DNA of 56,352 nt, from positions 1 to 56,352 of the forward strand of contig NZ_JAUSLE010000035.1 in NCBI RefSeq assembly GCF_030646845.1. Direction: 5' to 3'. The position numbers were made by a program, and so were the translations under genes. The notes under the pieces were generated by a model, which worked only from the letters and a program-made list of their open reading frames with translations, was not told the origin of the DNA and ran no database searches. The DNA is from Rhodoferax sp. (lineage in GTDB: Bacteria; Pseudomonadota; Gammaproteobacteria; Burkholderiales; Burkholderiaceae_C). Shown here piece by piece: positions 7,703-16,096 of this stretch (the first letter of the stretch is position 1; every line of letters begins with the position of its first letter).

Positions 7703-9144
7703 ACATTCAACGCTTTACTGCACCGACTTCGCGCGAAGCGCTGGCCAAGGCACGACTCGCTTTTGGCGATGGCACCCTGATTTTGTCAAACCGCCCCACC
7801 GCATCTGGCGTCGAGGTCGTCGCAACTGCGGAAGACACACTGGCGGCGCTGGACCACTCGGAATCCTTTGCGAATCGGAGCAAGGATCAGGCGCCCCAGC
7901 GTCGCCCGCTGCCCGTGAGCGCCCCCGAATCAAGAAACCAGGTCGAGGATGACGCCGCCCAGTTGGCCATGAGCACACTGTCGTTTCAGGACTATGTGCG
8001 CGAAAGGATGCTGCGCCGCCGCCATGAAGCCATGGCAGGCCGGACTGAGGCGGCTGTCATGGCGGAAGTGGAACCACCCCGCGCTGCGCCAGTGAATGCA
8101 CGGATCACCCCCCCCCTGGAATTTGAGCCGCGACCCCACGTCCAGGCGGCTCCCGTGCGGAAGTCGGCCCCGGTTCTGACCCCATCCCATGCACCGGCGA
8201 TGTCACAGGGCATCGTGGACGAACTTCACGCCATGAAAGCCTTGATTGAAGACCGCTTCAACACGCTGACCTGGCTGGGGCAAGCACGCCAGCATCCCAT
8301 TCAGTCCAATCTGATGCTCAAATTGATTCGCGCGGGCTATTCGCCCACCCTGGCGCGGACCATTCTGGAGCGGATGCCGGAGGAAATTGGCGCTGCCGAG
8401 TCGGTGCGCTGGGTCATGGATATTCTGGAACGCAACCTGAAGACCGATGCAGCAACCCTCCCCCTCCAGGAAGAGGGCGGGACCTACGCGCTGGTGGGAG
8501 CGACCGGTGTTGGCAAGACCACCACAGCCGCCAAGCTGGCCGGCCTGTGTGCACGCAAGCACGGTCCGGCCAGCGTCGGACTCATCACACTGGATACCTA
8601 TCGCGTCGGTGCACACGAGCAACTTCGGACTTACGGCCGCATGCTCGGTGTTGTGGCCCACCTCGCCCATGACCGTGCGGCACTGCAAGACCTGTTGAAC
8701 CTGCTTGGCAACAAGAAAATGGTTCTGATTGACACGACCGGTCTCGCACCAAACGACCCGCGCAAACGGGGCATGCTGGACGTTCTTGATCTGCCAGGGG
8801 TGAACCGCTTGCTGGTACTCAACGCAGGCGGTCACGGTGACACGCTGGACGATGTGGTTTCATCATTCAAATCCAACGGGGTACAGCAGGCAGTCCTGTC
8901 CAAGATCGACGAGGCCGCCAAACTGGGCCCCGCTCTGGATGCCACCATTCGTCACCAACTGGTATTGCGGGGTGTCACGATGGGCCAGAAAGTGCCCGAG
9001 GACTGGGAAGCCGCCGATGCCGCCAAACTGGTGCGCATGTCCATGCGCTCGGCGACCAAGTCCGCATTCGATCCCACGGTTGCCGATCTGGGCTTTATCT
9101 TTACCCAGCCAGCCCCATCCCATATCGGAAGACTCGATGCTTGA
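7699..9144 (+). CDS. flhF: FlhF, SRP-type GTPase for flagellar placement
   Basis: FlhF is a GTPase of the signal-recognition-particle class that sets the site of flagellar assembly, usually the pole. The 481-residue protein has an N-terminal basic B domain and a Pro/Ala-rich linker to about residue 170. An N domain follows, then a G domain with P-loop GATGVGKT at 267-274, DTTG as the G3 motif and SKID as the G4 motif. It overlaps flhA by 4 nt and the next gene by 8 nt. Its presence suggests polar flagellation. Confidence 0.95.
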   Translation: MNIQRFTAPTSREALAKARLAFGDGTLILSNRPTASGVEVVATAEDTLAALDHSESFANRSKDQAPQRRPLPVSAPESRNQVEDDAAQLAMSTLSFQDYVRERMLRRRHEAMAGRTEAAVMAEVEPPRAAPVNARITPPLEFEPRPHVQAAPVRKSAPVLTPSHAPAMSQGIVDELHAMKALIEDRFNTLTWLGQARQHPIQSNLMLKLIRAGYSPTLARTILERMPEEIGAAESVRWVMDILERNLKTDAATLPLQEEGGTYALVGATGVGKTTTAAKLAGLCARKHGPASVGLITLDTYRVGAHEQLRTYGRMLGVVAHLAHDRAALQDLLNLLGNKKMVLIDTTGLAPNDPRKRGMLDVLDLPGVNRLLVLNAGGHGDTLDDVVSSFKSNGVQQAVLSKIDEAAKLGPALDATIRHQLVLRGVTMGQKVPEDWEAADAAKLVRMSMRSATKSAFDPTVADLGFIFTQPAPSHIGRLDA

Positions 9145-9892
9145 CATGTGCGTCAACCAGGGCGCGGGGTTGCAGAGCATTGCGCTGCAGGCGGCGCCTC
9201 GTGTGATTGCCATGGCCAGCCACGGCGATCAGCAAGGCGAACTGCCCTTGCTTTGGAGTCTGTGTTCCACCCTGGTTGGTTTTGGCTACCCAGTCGCAGT
9301 CCTGGACGCCACGACGGCCGAATCGGACGACAACCCGGGCTTGGTCCAACTGCTGGAAGACGGTTGCTGGCGCGGTGACGAGAGCACCGAACCATTGTCC
9401 TGGTCTGTCATTCCAGCGGCGCTTGGACTCCAACAACTGGGCTTTCAAAAATCGGGGCAGGCGCTCCCGCTGGATCCCCTGGTCGGTCTGTTTCAGAACT
9501 TTGGCGTCATTGTCATTTACGCCCGGGCAGAGGTTTTGACCGTCTTATTGCCAAATAGCGAAATCGAGCCGCTACTCACCGTGTCACCTGTCAAAATGTC
9601 ATCTGTAACTGCCTACCAGGCACTCAAGCAAATGTTGCTCAACGCCAACCTCAGACCAACTGTCGCCAATATTGTGTGTGAGCCCGTATTGAATACCGCC
9701 ATGGCAAACCATTCTCCATTGAAGAATTTGCAGGAATGTGCATTGACATTTCTGGATTACCGGCTTGACTCGCTGGCCGTACGGGCGCTGCAACCGCAGG
9801 AGTGCCGCGCTGACGACATGCACAGACTGGCCTCTCGACTTCTGGAAAATGCCATGCCGCTTCACCGTAACCATTTTGTGGGGAGTCACTGA
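9137..9892 (+). CDS. FlhG/MinD-like protein with a degenerate nucleotide-binding loop
   Basis: The position between flhF and fliA is that of flhG (fleN), the MinD-type ATPase that limits flagellar number. The 251-residue product keeps a MinD-like start, a beta strand followed by a loop and then YPVAVLDAT. However, the loop reads ASHGDQQGELPL where MinD/FlhG proteins have a KGGVGKT-type Walker A. No P-loop lysine is visible, so ATP binding is doubtful. The ATG at 9137 has a GGAAGA site and overlaps flhF by 8 nt; fliA starts at its stop (TGATG). Homology to FlhG is inferred from order and fold-like pattern. Confidence 0.6.
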   Translation: MLDMCVNQGAGLQSIALQAAPRVIAMASHGDQQGELPLLWSLCSTLVGFGYPVAVLDATTAESDDNPGLVQLLEDGCWRGDESTEPLSWSVIPAALGLQQLGFQKSGQALPLDPLVGLFQNFGVIVIYARAEVLTVLLPNSEIEPLLTVSPVKMSSVTAYQALKQMLLNANLRPTVANIVCEPVLNTAMANHSPLKNLQECALTFLDYRLDSLAVRALQPQECRADDMHRLASRLLENAMPLHRNHFVGSH

Positions 9893-10608
9893 TGTACACC
9901 GCCAATGGGCAACTGGACCGCAATGCCATGATCAGGCAATACCAGCCGTTGGTTCGTCGCCTGGCGCACCACATGATGGCCAAGTTACCCGCGAACGTGC
10001 AAGTGGATGACCTGATCCAGGTGGGACTCATCGGCTTGTCCGAGGCCTTGACCCGGTACGAAGCTGCACAGGGCGTTCAGTTTGAAACCTTTGCCACACA
10101 GCGCATTCGCGGCGCCATGCTGGATGAACTGCGCGGCAATGACTGGATGTCCCGTGGCTCCCGCAAGAGCCAAAAGGAAATCGAGCAGGCATTGCGCCGG
10201 CTTGAACACCAGTTGGGACGCACGCCGCTGGAAAGCGAAATCGCGGCCGATCTGGGCCTGAGCCTCGTCGACTATCAAACCCTGCTCGGGAAAGTGCGGG
10301 GAACACAACTTGTCTACCTCGAAGATATGGCCCGTGGCGCCGAAGACGAGGACAGCTTCCTGGACCGCCACGTGGGGGACAGCGAAGCGGACCCGATGAA
10401 CATGTTGCGAGACCAGCGCTTGCGTCAGGCTTTGGTCGCCGCCATCAAGAACCTACCGGAACGCGAACAGCACATCATGAGCATGTACTACGAAAAGGAC
10501 ATGAACCTCAAAGAGATCGCGGCAGTGCTCGACGTCACTGAGTCACGAATTTGCCAGTTGCACAGCCAGTCAATTGCCCGGCTGCGCGCCAAGATGCGGG
10601 CGCACTAG
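9892..10608 (+). CDS. fliA: FliA, flagellar sigma-28 factor
   Basis: FliA directs RNA polymerase to late flagellar and chemotaxis promoters. The 238-residue protein has sigma region 2 (DDLIQVGLIGLSEAL and FETFATQRIRGAMLDELR), region 3, and region 4 with the helix-turn-helix NLKEIAAVLDVTESRICQLH. It starts at ATG 9892, overlapping the preceding stop, with a GGGGAG site 6-7 nt upstream. It is the last gene of the flhB-led operon. The anti-sigma gene flgM is nearby in the opposite direction and carries a near-consensus sigma-28 promoter. Confidence 0.97.
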   Translation: MYTANGQLDRNAMIRQYQPLVRRLAHHMMAKLPANVQVDDLIQVGLIGLSEALTRYEAAQGVQFETFATQRIRGAMLDELRGNDWMSRGSRKSQKEIEQALRRLEHQLGRTPLESEIAADLGLSLVDYQTLLGKVRGTQLVYLEDMARGAEDEDSFLDRHVGDSEADPMNMLRDQRLRQALVAAIKNLPEREQHIMSMYYEKDMNLKEIAAVLDVTESRICQLHSQSIARLRAKMRAH

Positions 10609-10620
10609 TTGCGCCAGACT

Positions 10621-10678
10621 CTGCGGGTCACCGCAGGTCTGTAACTAAGACAATGCGAGGAGTGGCCTGGCTCAGGCC
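10621..10678. terminator. Two GC hairpins between convergent fliA and flgN
   Basis: CTGCGG at 10621-10626 pairs with CCGCAG at 10631-10636. GGCCTG at 10664-10669 pairs with CAGGCC at 10673-10678. They lie between the fliA stop and the flgN stop, where a shared termination zone is expected. Neither has a clear T-tract, so they may be rho-assisted or stabilise mRNA 3' ends. Confidence 0.45.
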
Positions 10679-10694
10679 GATGGGGTGGCCCGCC

Positions 10695-11078
10695 TCAGGC
10701 GGCCAGGTACTTGAATGCGCCCGTTTGCTTGCCGGGACTCCCGTAGGGGCCGGAAACTTGGGCATAGGTGGCATTTTGGATGGCCGGAACTATGGCATTC
10801 AAGGCGCGCTCAACCAATACCGTCCGGCGGATCAACGTCTCCCTTCGAGTGGCCATGCCATCCGCCAGGCTCTTCAACCTCAGATTCAAATCCCGGTTCT
10901 TGAGATCAACCGGTGTTAGCCGCTGCAACAATCCAGAGAAACCGATCGCTGCTTGCTGCAGGGCGGCACTGGCCGCTGCCAGTGCAATCGGTTCACCGCT
11001 CACAAGCGCCGCCGACACGTCCTTGAAATGGTGTTCAACTTCAGTCAGTGCTTCTGCTAGGTGAGGAGGGAGCGTCAT
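10695..11078 (-). CDS. flgN: FlgN-type export chaperone for hook-filament junction proteins
   Basis: FlgN binds FlgK and FlgL in the cytoplasm and delivers them to the export gate. The 127-residue product is predicted to be largely helical, with long Ala/Leu-rich helices, and ends in a non-conserved Gly-rich tail. The identification rests mainly on size and on its place directly after flgM, which is standard. It is 31 nt downstream of flgM and is expected to share the sigma-28 promoter. It converges on fliA. Confidence 0.8.
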   Translation of the reverse strand: MTLPPHLAEALTEVEHHFKDVSAALVSGEPIALAAASAALQQAAIGFSGLLQRLTPVDLKNRDLNLRLKSLADGMATRRETLIRRTVLVERALNAIVPAIQNATYAQVSGPYGSPGKQTGAFKYLAA

Positions 11079-11109
11079 TCTGACTTCAAAAAAATAAGGT
11101 GAATCGGGC

Positions 11110-11436
11110 TCAATTCCGGGTGCGATTGAGCATTTCCTGGGCGTTGGCCAGCAATTTGTCGGCGATGGCTTCAGGGTTCACCACATAGGTACCATTTTGA
11201 ATGGCCGCTCGCACCGTCTTGACTTTTGCCATATCGACGTCTGCCGACTCGCCGGATTTGGCGGCTCCCATCGTGCGCGCCAAAGTCGACACCGTGACCG
11301 CCACGCCTGCAGATTGGGTGCTCTTGGCTGCCACCGCATTTGCAGTCGAACTCGCACTCTGACCGCCCTTGGAAGGGGTGGGTGTTGCAGTGGTACTGAC
11401 CGGAATCAGATTATCGGAAGGTTGACCTATTTTCAT
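11110..11436 (-). CDS. flgM: FlgM, anti-sigma-28 factor
   Basis: FlgM holds FliA inactive until the hook is complete and is then exported. The 108-residue protein has the usual disordered Ser/Thr/Ala-rich N-terminal half and a conserved C-terminal sigma-binding helix region (KVKTVRAAIQNGTYVVNPEAIADKL). The ATG at 11436 has a GGAGAG site. A TTG start four codons upstream would place the start codon inside that ribosome site and is less likely. A TAAA-N15-GCCGATAG promoter lies 43 nt upstream, giving the usual feedback of FliA on its own inhibitor. Confidence 0.94.
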   Translation of the reverse strand: MKIGQPSDNLIPVSTTATPTPSKGGQSASSTANAVAAKSTQSAGVAVTVSTLARTMGAAKSGESADVDMAKVKTVRAAIQNGTYVVNPEAIADKLLANAQEMLNRTRN

Positions 11437-11478
11437 TGTGCTCTCCAAAACTACCAGATATGTAGCCTCGTACGATCA

Positions 11479-11505
11479 CTATCGGCGTAATTTCGCGTGA
11501 CTTTA
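11479..11505 (-). promoter_or_regulatory. Sigma-28 (FliA) promoter of flgMN
   Basis: On the minus strand TAAA (11505-11502) is followed by exactly 15 nt and then GCCGATAG (11486-11479). This matches the sigma-28 consensus TAAA-N15-GCCGATAA at all but the last base. It lies between flgA and flgM and would make flgMN a class III unit. Confidence 0.88.
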
Positions 11506-11532
11506 GCCTTATTTGCACGGGATTGGAAGGCT

Positions 11533-12285
11533 TCATAACTCCAGCCTCACTGTGCGACCATCCAGTACCACGCCTGACATCACCCGCCCGTTGTCCATTC
11601 TGACCCGTGCAGCCTGCCCGACCACACCGGCCGACAGGGCTTGTCCATCCGATGTGACCTGGAACCCGGCCCCCTGCGCGACAACGCGAACCTGGGTGCC
11701 TGCCTGAAAAACCTGCGCCGGCTTGATCATCCCCTGCCGCATTGCCTGTCCTGTCGTCAACGCCCTGGACGCCACCTGCCCCACCCATTGAGACGCATTG
11801 CTGACAATAGGGCTGGCTTCCTCGGCCCAATCGACCTCTGCCTCGATCGCGTCGGCCTCCGTCAATACCGCTCCTGGCGCCACGTTGCCCTGGACCACCC
11901 AGGCCAGGCCATAGGCCCTGACGGTCACAGGCAGAAAGACATTCCATTTGGCACTGCCCTCCAGGCAGCGAAGACCGAGACGGGTTTTCCCCCACAGGCG
12001 GGTTCCCACCGGGATATAGGGCTCAATCCTTGCGCACGGAGCCAGTCGGAGCCGGCTGTCAAGCTCGCCAACAGCGACTTCCATGCGAAGTGGCGCCGCC
12101 CCCGCTGGGCGAATATTCGACACCGCGTTGTCCAGCCATCGCTGCGTCGTGGCGATGAATTCGGGCTTGCCGCCATCGGCCTGGGCAACGGCCGGTGTCG
12201 GGGCACTCCAGACAACACTAAAGGCAACAACCAGCCCCAATGCCGTGGGCATCTGGCGAGTCGGATTGAAAAGTATTTTGAACAT
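11533..12285 (-). CDS. flgA: FlgA, periplasmic P-ring assembly chaperone
   Basis: FlgA assists polymerisation of FlgI into the P ring. The 250-residue protein has an N-terminal signal peptide (cleavage probably after about residue 35, near PAVAQA) and a C-terminal SAF/FlgA domain with the LTEADAIEAEVDW and RALTTGQAMRQGMI motifs. The ATG at 12285 follows a CAGGG site; the longer TTG-started form has no better site. It is divergent from flgB, and a FlhDC-type box and a GTTTTA-N17-TATAGT promoter lie in the gap. Confidence 0.93.
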   Translation of the reverse strand: MFKILFNPTRQMPTALGLVVAFSVVWSAPTPAVAQADGGKPEFIATTQRWLDNAVSNIRPAGAAPLRMEVAVGELDSRLRLAPCARIEPYIPVGTRLWGKTRLGLRCLEGSAKWNVFLPVTVRAYGLAWVVQGNVAPGAVLTEADAIEAEVDWAEEASPIVSNASQWVGQVASRALTTGQAMRQGMIKPAQVFQAGTQVRVVAQGAGFQVTSDGQALSAGVVGQAARVRMDNGRVMSGVVLDGRTVRLEL

Positions 12286-12311
12286 GGCGCCCTGACAGTC
12301 GTGTACCAATG

Positions 12312-12340
12312 ACTATAGAAAGGGCCCGGCGGGATAAAAC
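12312..12340 (-). promoter_or_regulatory. flgA promoter, FlhDC-dependent type
   Basis: On the minus strand GTTTTA (12340-12335) and TATAGT (12317-12312) are separated by 17 nt. The -10 differs from consensus at one base and the -35 is poor, as expected for an activator-dependent promoter. The FlhDC-like box begins 4 bp upstream of the -35. Confidence 0.6.
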
Positions 12341-12344
12341 ACTC

Positions 12345-12371
12345 AAGTAACGGCGGTTTCCCCCGTTATTA
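12345..12371. promoter_or_regulatory. FlhDC-type binding box shared by flgA and flgB
   Basis: AAGTAACG (12345-12352), an 11-nt spacer, and CGTTATTA (12364-12371) match the enterobacterial FlhDC half-site pattern AAATA(A/G)CG-N10-12-CG(T/C)TATTT with one mismatch in each half. It is centred in the divergent flgA-flgB region, with a promoter placed symmetrically on each side. Confidence 0.72.
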
Positions 12372-12374
12372 AAG

Positions 12375-12403
12375 ACATCGGAAATTAAAGTATTTCCCAT
12401 AAT
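12375..12403 (+). promoter_or_regulatory. flgB operon promoter, FlhDC-dependent type
   Basis: CATAAT at 12398-12403 is a good -10 hexamer. The -35 position 17 nt upstream (ACATCG, 12375-12380) is poor, which fits activation by a factor bound at the box ending at 12371. The transcript would have a leader of about 55 nt before flgB. Confidence 0.55.
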
Positions 12404-12466
12404 TGCCTCACATCGCAACCTGCAGCCACTGCCGCGGGGTCCGATAACCGAAAGTTGAGGTGCTTC

Positions 12467-12907
12467 ATGTTCGCAAATATGACCAGTGGTCTGGACTTCC
12501 ATTCGAAGGCCCTGGTGTTGCGCGCCGAACGGCAGCGGGTTATTGCCAGCAACATTGCCAACGCCGACACGCCAGGCTATGTGGCCCGCGACGTCGACTT
12601 CAAGGCCGCCATGAGCAATGCCACTGGCGGCGGCCTGACTGCCGGCACCAGCAATCACCAAAACGGCGGCTCCAGCGGCACGACCCATGCCAGACACATT
12701 CCCTTGTCGGGTGGCGCCATCGGAACCCTGGGCGGCACATCGACCCTGGCCTACGCCGCTCAAAGCCAGCCCAGCCTTGACGGCAACAGTGTTGACCTTG
12801 ACCGCGAGCGCGCCAATTTTGTGGACAACTCCGTGCGATACGAGGCAACCCTTCGCTTTATTAACGGCCAGTCCAAGACAATCTTGAGCGCCATTCAGGG
12901 CCAGTAA
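12467..12907 (+). CDS. flgB: FlgB, proximal rod protein
   Basis: FlgB is a component of the proximal rod of the basal body. The 146-residue protein has the N-terminal rod motif (VIASNIANADTPGYVARDVDF) and a C-terminal helix typical of rod proteins. The ATG at 12467 has a GAGGTG site; an alternative start four codons earlier has none. It opens the long forward operon flgB to flgL. The middle, about residues 50-90, is Gly/Thr/Ser-rich and probably variable. Confidence 0.95.
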   Translation: MFANMTSGLDFHSKALVLRAERQRVIASNIANADTPGYVARDVDFKAAMSNATGGGLTAGTSNHQNGGSSGTTHARHIPLSGGAIGTLGGTSTLAYAAQSQPSLDGNSVDLDRERANFVDNSVRYEATLRFINGQSKTILSAIQGQ

Positions 12908-12934
12908 ACCTGATCACGCCTGCGGAGACCCCTT

Positions 12935-13339
12935 ATGTCCATGTTTTCCATATTCAATGTGTCCGGCAGCGCGATCAGCGCGCAGTCGCAGCGCCTCAAC
13001 GTCGTCGCCAGCAATCTGGCCAATGCAGACGCCGTGGCCGGCCCCGACGGGCAAGGCTACAAAGGCAGGCAGGTGGTGTTTGAGACCACGCCCATGGGCT
13101 CGGATGCATCTTCCGGCGTGCGGGTATCCGCCATCAAGGAAAGCAATGAACCCTTGCGCAAGGTGCACAACCCAAGTCACCCCTCGGCCGATGCAGAGGG
13201 GTATGTGACGCACTCCAACGTGAATCCGGTGGAAGAAATGGTCAACATGATTTCAGCCTCGCGCTCTTACCAGAACAACGTCGAAGTCATGAACACGGCC
13301 AAGACACTGCTGCTCAAAACCCTGCAAATGGGTCAGTAA
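12935..13339 (+). CDS. flgC: FlgC, proximal rod protein
   Basis: FlgC forms part of the proximal rod with FlgB and FlgF. The 134-residue product carries the N-terminal rod signature RLNVVASNLANADAV and the C-terminal motif VEEMVNMISASRSYQNNVEVM shared by axial proteins. It lies 27 nt after flgB and 21 nt before flgD in the same operon. Confidence 0.96.
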   Translation: MSMFSIFNVSGSAISAQSQRLNVVASNLANADAVAGPDGQGYKGRQVVFETTPMGSDASSGVRVSAIKESNEPLRKVHNPSHPSADAEGYVTHSNVNPVEEMVNMISASRSYQNNVEVMNTAKTLLLKTLQMGQ

Positions 13340-13360
13340 ACATTACACAAGGGTTTTGCC

Positions 13361-14014
13361 ATGCTTACCGCCACCACCGCATCTACAACCACGACGGGTA
13401 CCGCCACGTCCGGCACCACGACGGCCGCCAGCGACGCCAACGCGTCGCAGGATCGTTTCCTGAAATTGCTGGTTGCGCAGCTCAACAATCAGGACCCGAT
13501 GAACCCGATGGACAACGCGCAGATGACCAGCCAGATGGCGCAGATCAACACGGTCACCGGCATTCAGCAGGTCAATGAGACCCTGAAAAGCATGGCGACA
13601 CAGTTCACCTCGCTGCAGGTGCTGCAAGGCTCCTCCATGGTCGGCCACAACGTCCTGATTGAAAGCAACACCTTGACCAACAGTGCCGGCGTGGCCAGCG
13701 GCGCGGTTGATCTGGCGAGCAAGGCCGATGCGGTCAAGATTGACATCCTGTCGTCCGGCGGGCAGATCCTGGACACCTTCGACCTGGGCGCGCTGGACGC
13801 CGGCAGGCAGTCCTTTGACTGGGATTCGTCTGCCTACACAGGTACCGGCGCACCGAGTTTTCGGGTGACCGCCACCCTGGCCGGTCAGGCTGTCGCCACG
13901 ACATCTTTGGCCCGCGACACGGTCGTGTCGGTGGGCAGCGAAAACGGCGCCATGACGGTGCAACTACAGGGCCGTACAGCAGTGCCCTATGACAGCATCA
14001 AGGCCATTCTCTAG
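13361..14014 (+). CDS. flgD: FlgD, hook-capping scaffold protein
   Basis: FlgD caps the growing hook and is discarded on completion. The 217-residue product has the N-terminal capping motif FLKLLVAQLNNQDPMNPMDN (about residues 31-50), a flexible low-complexity Thr/Ala/Ser N-terminus, and C-terminal beta-rich Tudor-like and Ig-like domains. An AAGGG site precedes the ATG. Its place between flgC and flgE is standard. Confidence 0.95.
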   Translation: MLTATTASTTTTGTATSGTTTAASDANASQDRFLKLLVAQLNNQDPMNPMDNAQMTSQMAQINTVTGIQQVNETLKSMATQFTSLQVLQGSSMVGHNVLIESNTLTNSAGVASGAVDLASKADAVKIDILSSGGQILDTFDLGALDAGRQSFDWDSSAYTGTGAPSFRVTATLAGQAVATTSLARDTVVSVGSENGAMTVQLQGRTAVPYDSIKAIL

Positions 14015-14043
14015 ACCTCAGCACAGATTAAAAGGAACACACC

Positions 14044-15261
14044 ATGTCATTTCAAACAGGTCTCTCAGGCTTGAACGCCTCCAGTCGCAATCTCGACGTG
14101 ATCGGCAACAACATCGCCAACGCCAACACGACGGGGATGAAGGCATCGCGCGCAGAGTTTGCTGACGTGGTTGCATCCTCTCTTGGCGCCGGTAGCAACG
14201 GAGGCGCGGGCATTGGCGTGTCCGTTGCCACCGTTTCACAGCAGTTTTCCCAAGGCAGCATCAACGTCACAGGCAACAATCTTGACGTCGCGATCAATGG
14301 GGGTGGGTTCTTTCAACTGGAAATGCCCGATGGCACTTCCGCCTATACGCGGGATGGCTCGTTCAAGCTGGACAAAGACGGCAATATCATGACGAATTCA
14401 GGTGCCAAAGTCCTGGGGAACCAGATCGACGCGCTTGGCAACATACTCGTCGGGAACGCCCCCACCCCTTTGAGCCTGCCCACATCTGCGCCCATCCCGG
14501 CCAATGCGACGACGGCCATCGCGACCGAATTCAATCTGGATGCGCGTGCGCCCATTGCCGCTTCGGTGGCTCCACCCACCCCACGAACCACCTACGGAAC
14601 GTCGTTGACGGCTTACGACTCGCAAGGTGTCCCGCTTCCAGTCACGCTGTATTTCAGCAAGGTGACTCCGGCGACAGCCGGCACAGATGAATGGGCCGTT
14701 TACGACTCCCCGGCGGGCGCCACGGTTGGATCACTGATATTCGACGCGACCGGCAAACTGACAAGCTCGACGGTGGGCAGCCTGACACTGACGCCCGCAG
14801 CGCCCAGCATTGTCCCGCCCTTTCCCGTCACAACGGACTTCAGCAAGGCGACTCAATATGGCACCTCCTTTGCCGTCTCCAACCTGACCCAGGACGGCTA
14901 CACGTCGGGTGAGTTCGTGGGCATGAATATTGGTGAGAACGGGATCATCACGGCACGTTACTCAAACGGCCAGACACAGGCGTCCGGGCAGATCGCTCTG
15001 GCCGAGTTCCGCAATGTGCAGGGGCTTACCCCCATCGGAGGAAACGACTGGGTTTCAACCTTCGCCTCCGGAGCAGCTGTTCAAGGCACTCCCGGCCAGG
15101 GAAAATTCGGAGGCCTTCGCTCTGGTGCGCTGGAAGAATCCAACGTCGACCTGACCGGGGAACTGGTCAACATGATGGTGGCGCAGCGTGCCTATCAGGC
15201 CAATGCGCAGACGATCAAAACGCAGGATCAGGTGCTGTCAACACTGGTCAATCTGCGCTGA
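14044..15261 (+). CDS. flgE: FlgE, flagellar hook protein
   Basis: FlgE polymerises into the hook, the universal joint between rod and filament. The 405-residue protein starts SFQTGLSGLNASSRNLDVIGNNIANANT and ends with the axial motif LTGELVNMMVAQRAYQANAQTIKTQDQVL. The central domains (about 140-320) form the exposed hook body. The length is close to the 402 residues of the Salmonella protein. An AAAGGAA site supports the start. Confidence 0.97.
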   Translation: MSFQTGLSGLNASSRNLDVIGNNIANANTTGMKASRAEFADVVASSLGAGSNGGAGIGVSVATVSQQFSQGSINVTGNNLDVAINGGGFFQLEMPDGTSAYTRDGSFKLDKDGNIMTNSGAKVLGNQIDALGNILVGNAPTPLSLPTSAPIPANATTAIATEFNLDARAPIAASVAPPTPRTTYGTSLTAYDSQGVPLPVTLYFSKVTPATAGTDEWAVYDSPAGATVGSLIFDATGKLTSSTVGSLTLTPAAPSIVPPFPVTTDFSKATQYGTSFAVSNLTQDGYTSGEFVGMNIGENGIITARYSNGQTQASGQIALAEFRNVQGLTPIGGNDWVSTFASGAAVQGTPGQGKFGGLRSGALEESNVDLTGELVNMMVAQRAYQANAQTIKTQDQVLSTLVNLR

Positions 15262-15301
15262 CCACCCCCTCACTCTTACCAACTTCTGAACAGGACCCGC
15301 C

Positions 15302-16042
15302 ATGGATCGTCTCATCTATACCGCGATGACAGGAGCCAACGCGGCTGCCCATCGGCAGGGCGTTCTGTCCAACAACCTCGCCAACGCGTCCACCAACGGC
15401 TTTCGGGCCGAGTTGTCCACCTTTCGGGCCGTGCCAGTGCGTGGCGACGGCGCGCCCACGCGCGTGTTGGCACTGGAGGCCACCGCAGGCCATCTGGATA
15501 CGCCGGGGGCGGCACAACGAACCGGGCGCAGCCTGGACGCCATGACCACCGGCAATTCATGGTTTGGTGTGCAGGCACTGGACGGCACGGAATCCTATAC
15601 GCGTAACGGCTCTTTTGCAGTGTCGTCCGAGGGCACTTTGATGACCAGCGGCGGACTCACCGTTCTGTCCGATGGCGGCTCCCCCATCTCCGTGCCGGCC
15701 GGCGCTGAAGTCGCCATCGGTTTTGACGGCAACCTGAGCGCCAAAGTGGGCGACCAGCCCTCCACCAGCGTCGGGCGCCTGAAACTGGTGACCCCCACCG
15801 CCGACGACCCCCTGAAGCGAGGCAACGACGGTCTGTTCCGTGCGGCTTCGGGTGACCCCTTGCCCAATGACACGAACGCCCGCGTTCAGGTGGGTGCGCT
15901 GGAGGGATCCAACGTGAACCCGATCGAAACCATGGTCGGAATGATCCAGACCGCACGCCAGTTTGAGGTGCAGATGCGCCTGCTTCAAACCGCCGAATCC
16001 AATGACCGGTCAGCCGGCCAGCTGCTGGGCCTGCAAGGCTAA
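15302..16042 (+). CDS. flgF: FlgF, rod protein
   Basis: FlgF is a minor rod subunit linking the proximal and distal rod. The 246-residue product has the axial N-terminus (RQGVLSNNLANASTNGFRAEL) and a C-terminus with NPIETMVGMIQTARQFEVQMRL. It lies 40 nt after flgE and 54 nt before flgG. CAGGA precedes the start. Confidence 0.95.
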   Translation: MDRLIYTAMTGANAAAHRQGVLSNNLANASTNGFRAELSTFRAVPVRGDGAPTRVLALEATAGHLDTPGAAQRTGRSLDAMTTGNSWFGVQALDGTESYTRNGSFAVSSEGTLMTSGGLTVLSDGGSPISVPAGAEVAIGFDGNLSAKVGDQPSTSVGRLKLVTPTADDPLKRGNDGLFRAASGDPLPNDTNARVQVGALEGSNVNPIETMVGMIQTARQFEVQMRLLQTAESNDRSAGQLLGLQG

Positions 16043-16096
16043 GCCGGCTGTGCACTCCGGTTCATCCAACACAACCAAGTAGCCAAGGACACCATC

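Noticed and set aside
8837..9136. Upstream extension of the FlhG-like gene into flhF
   Set aside because: The sequence is flhF in another frame, and a good ribosome site precedes the ATG at 9137.
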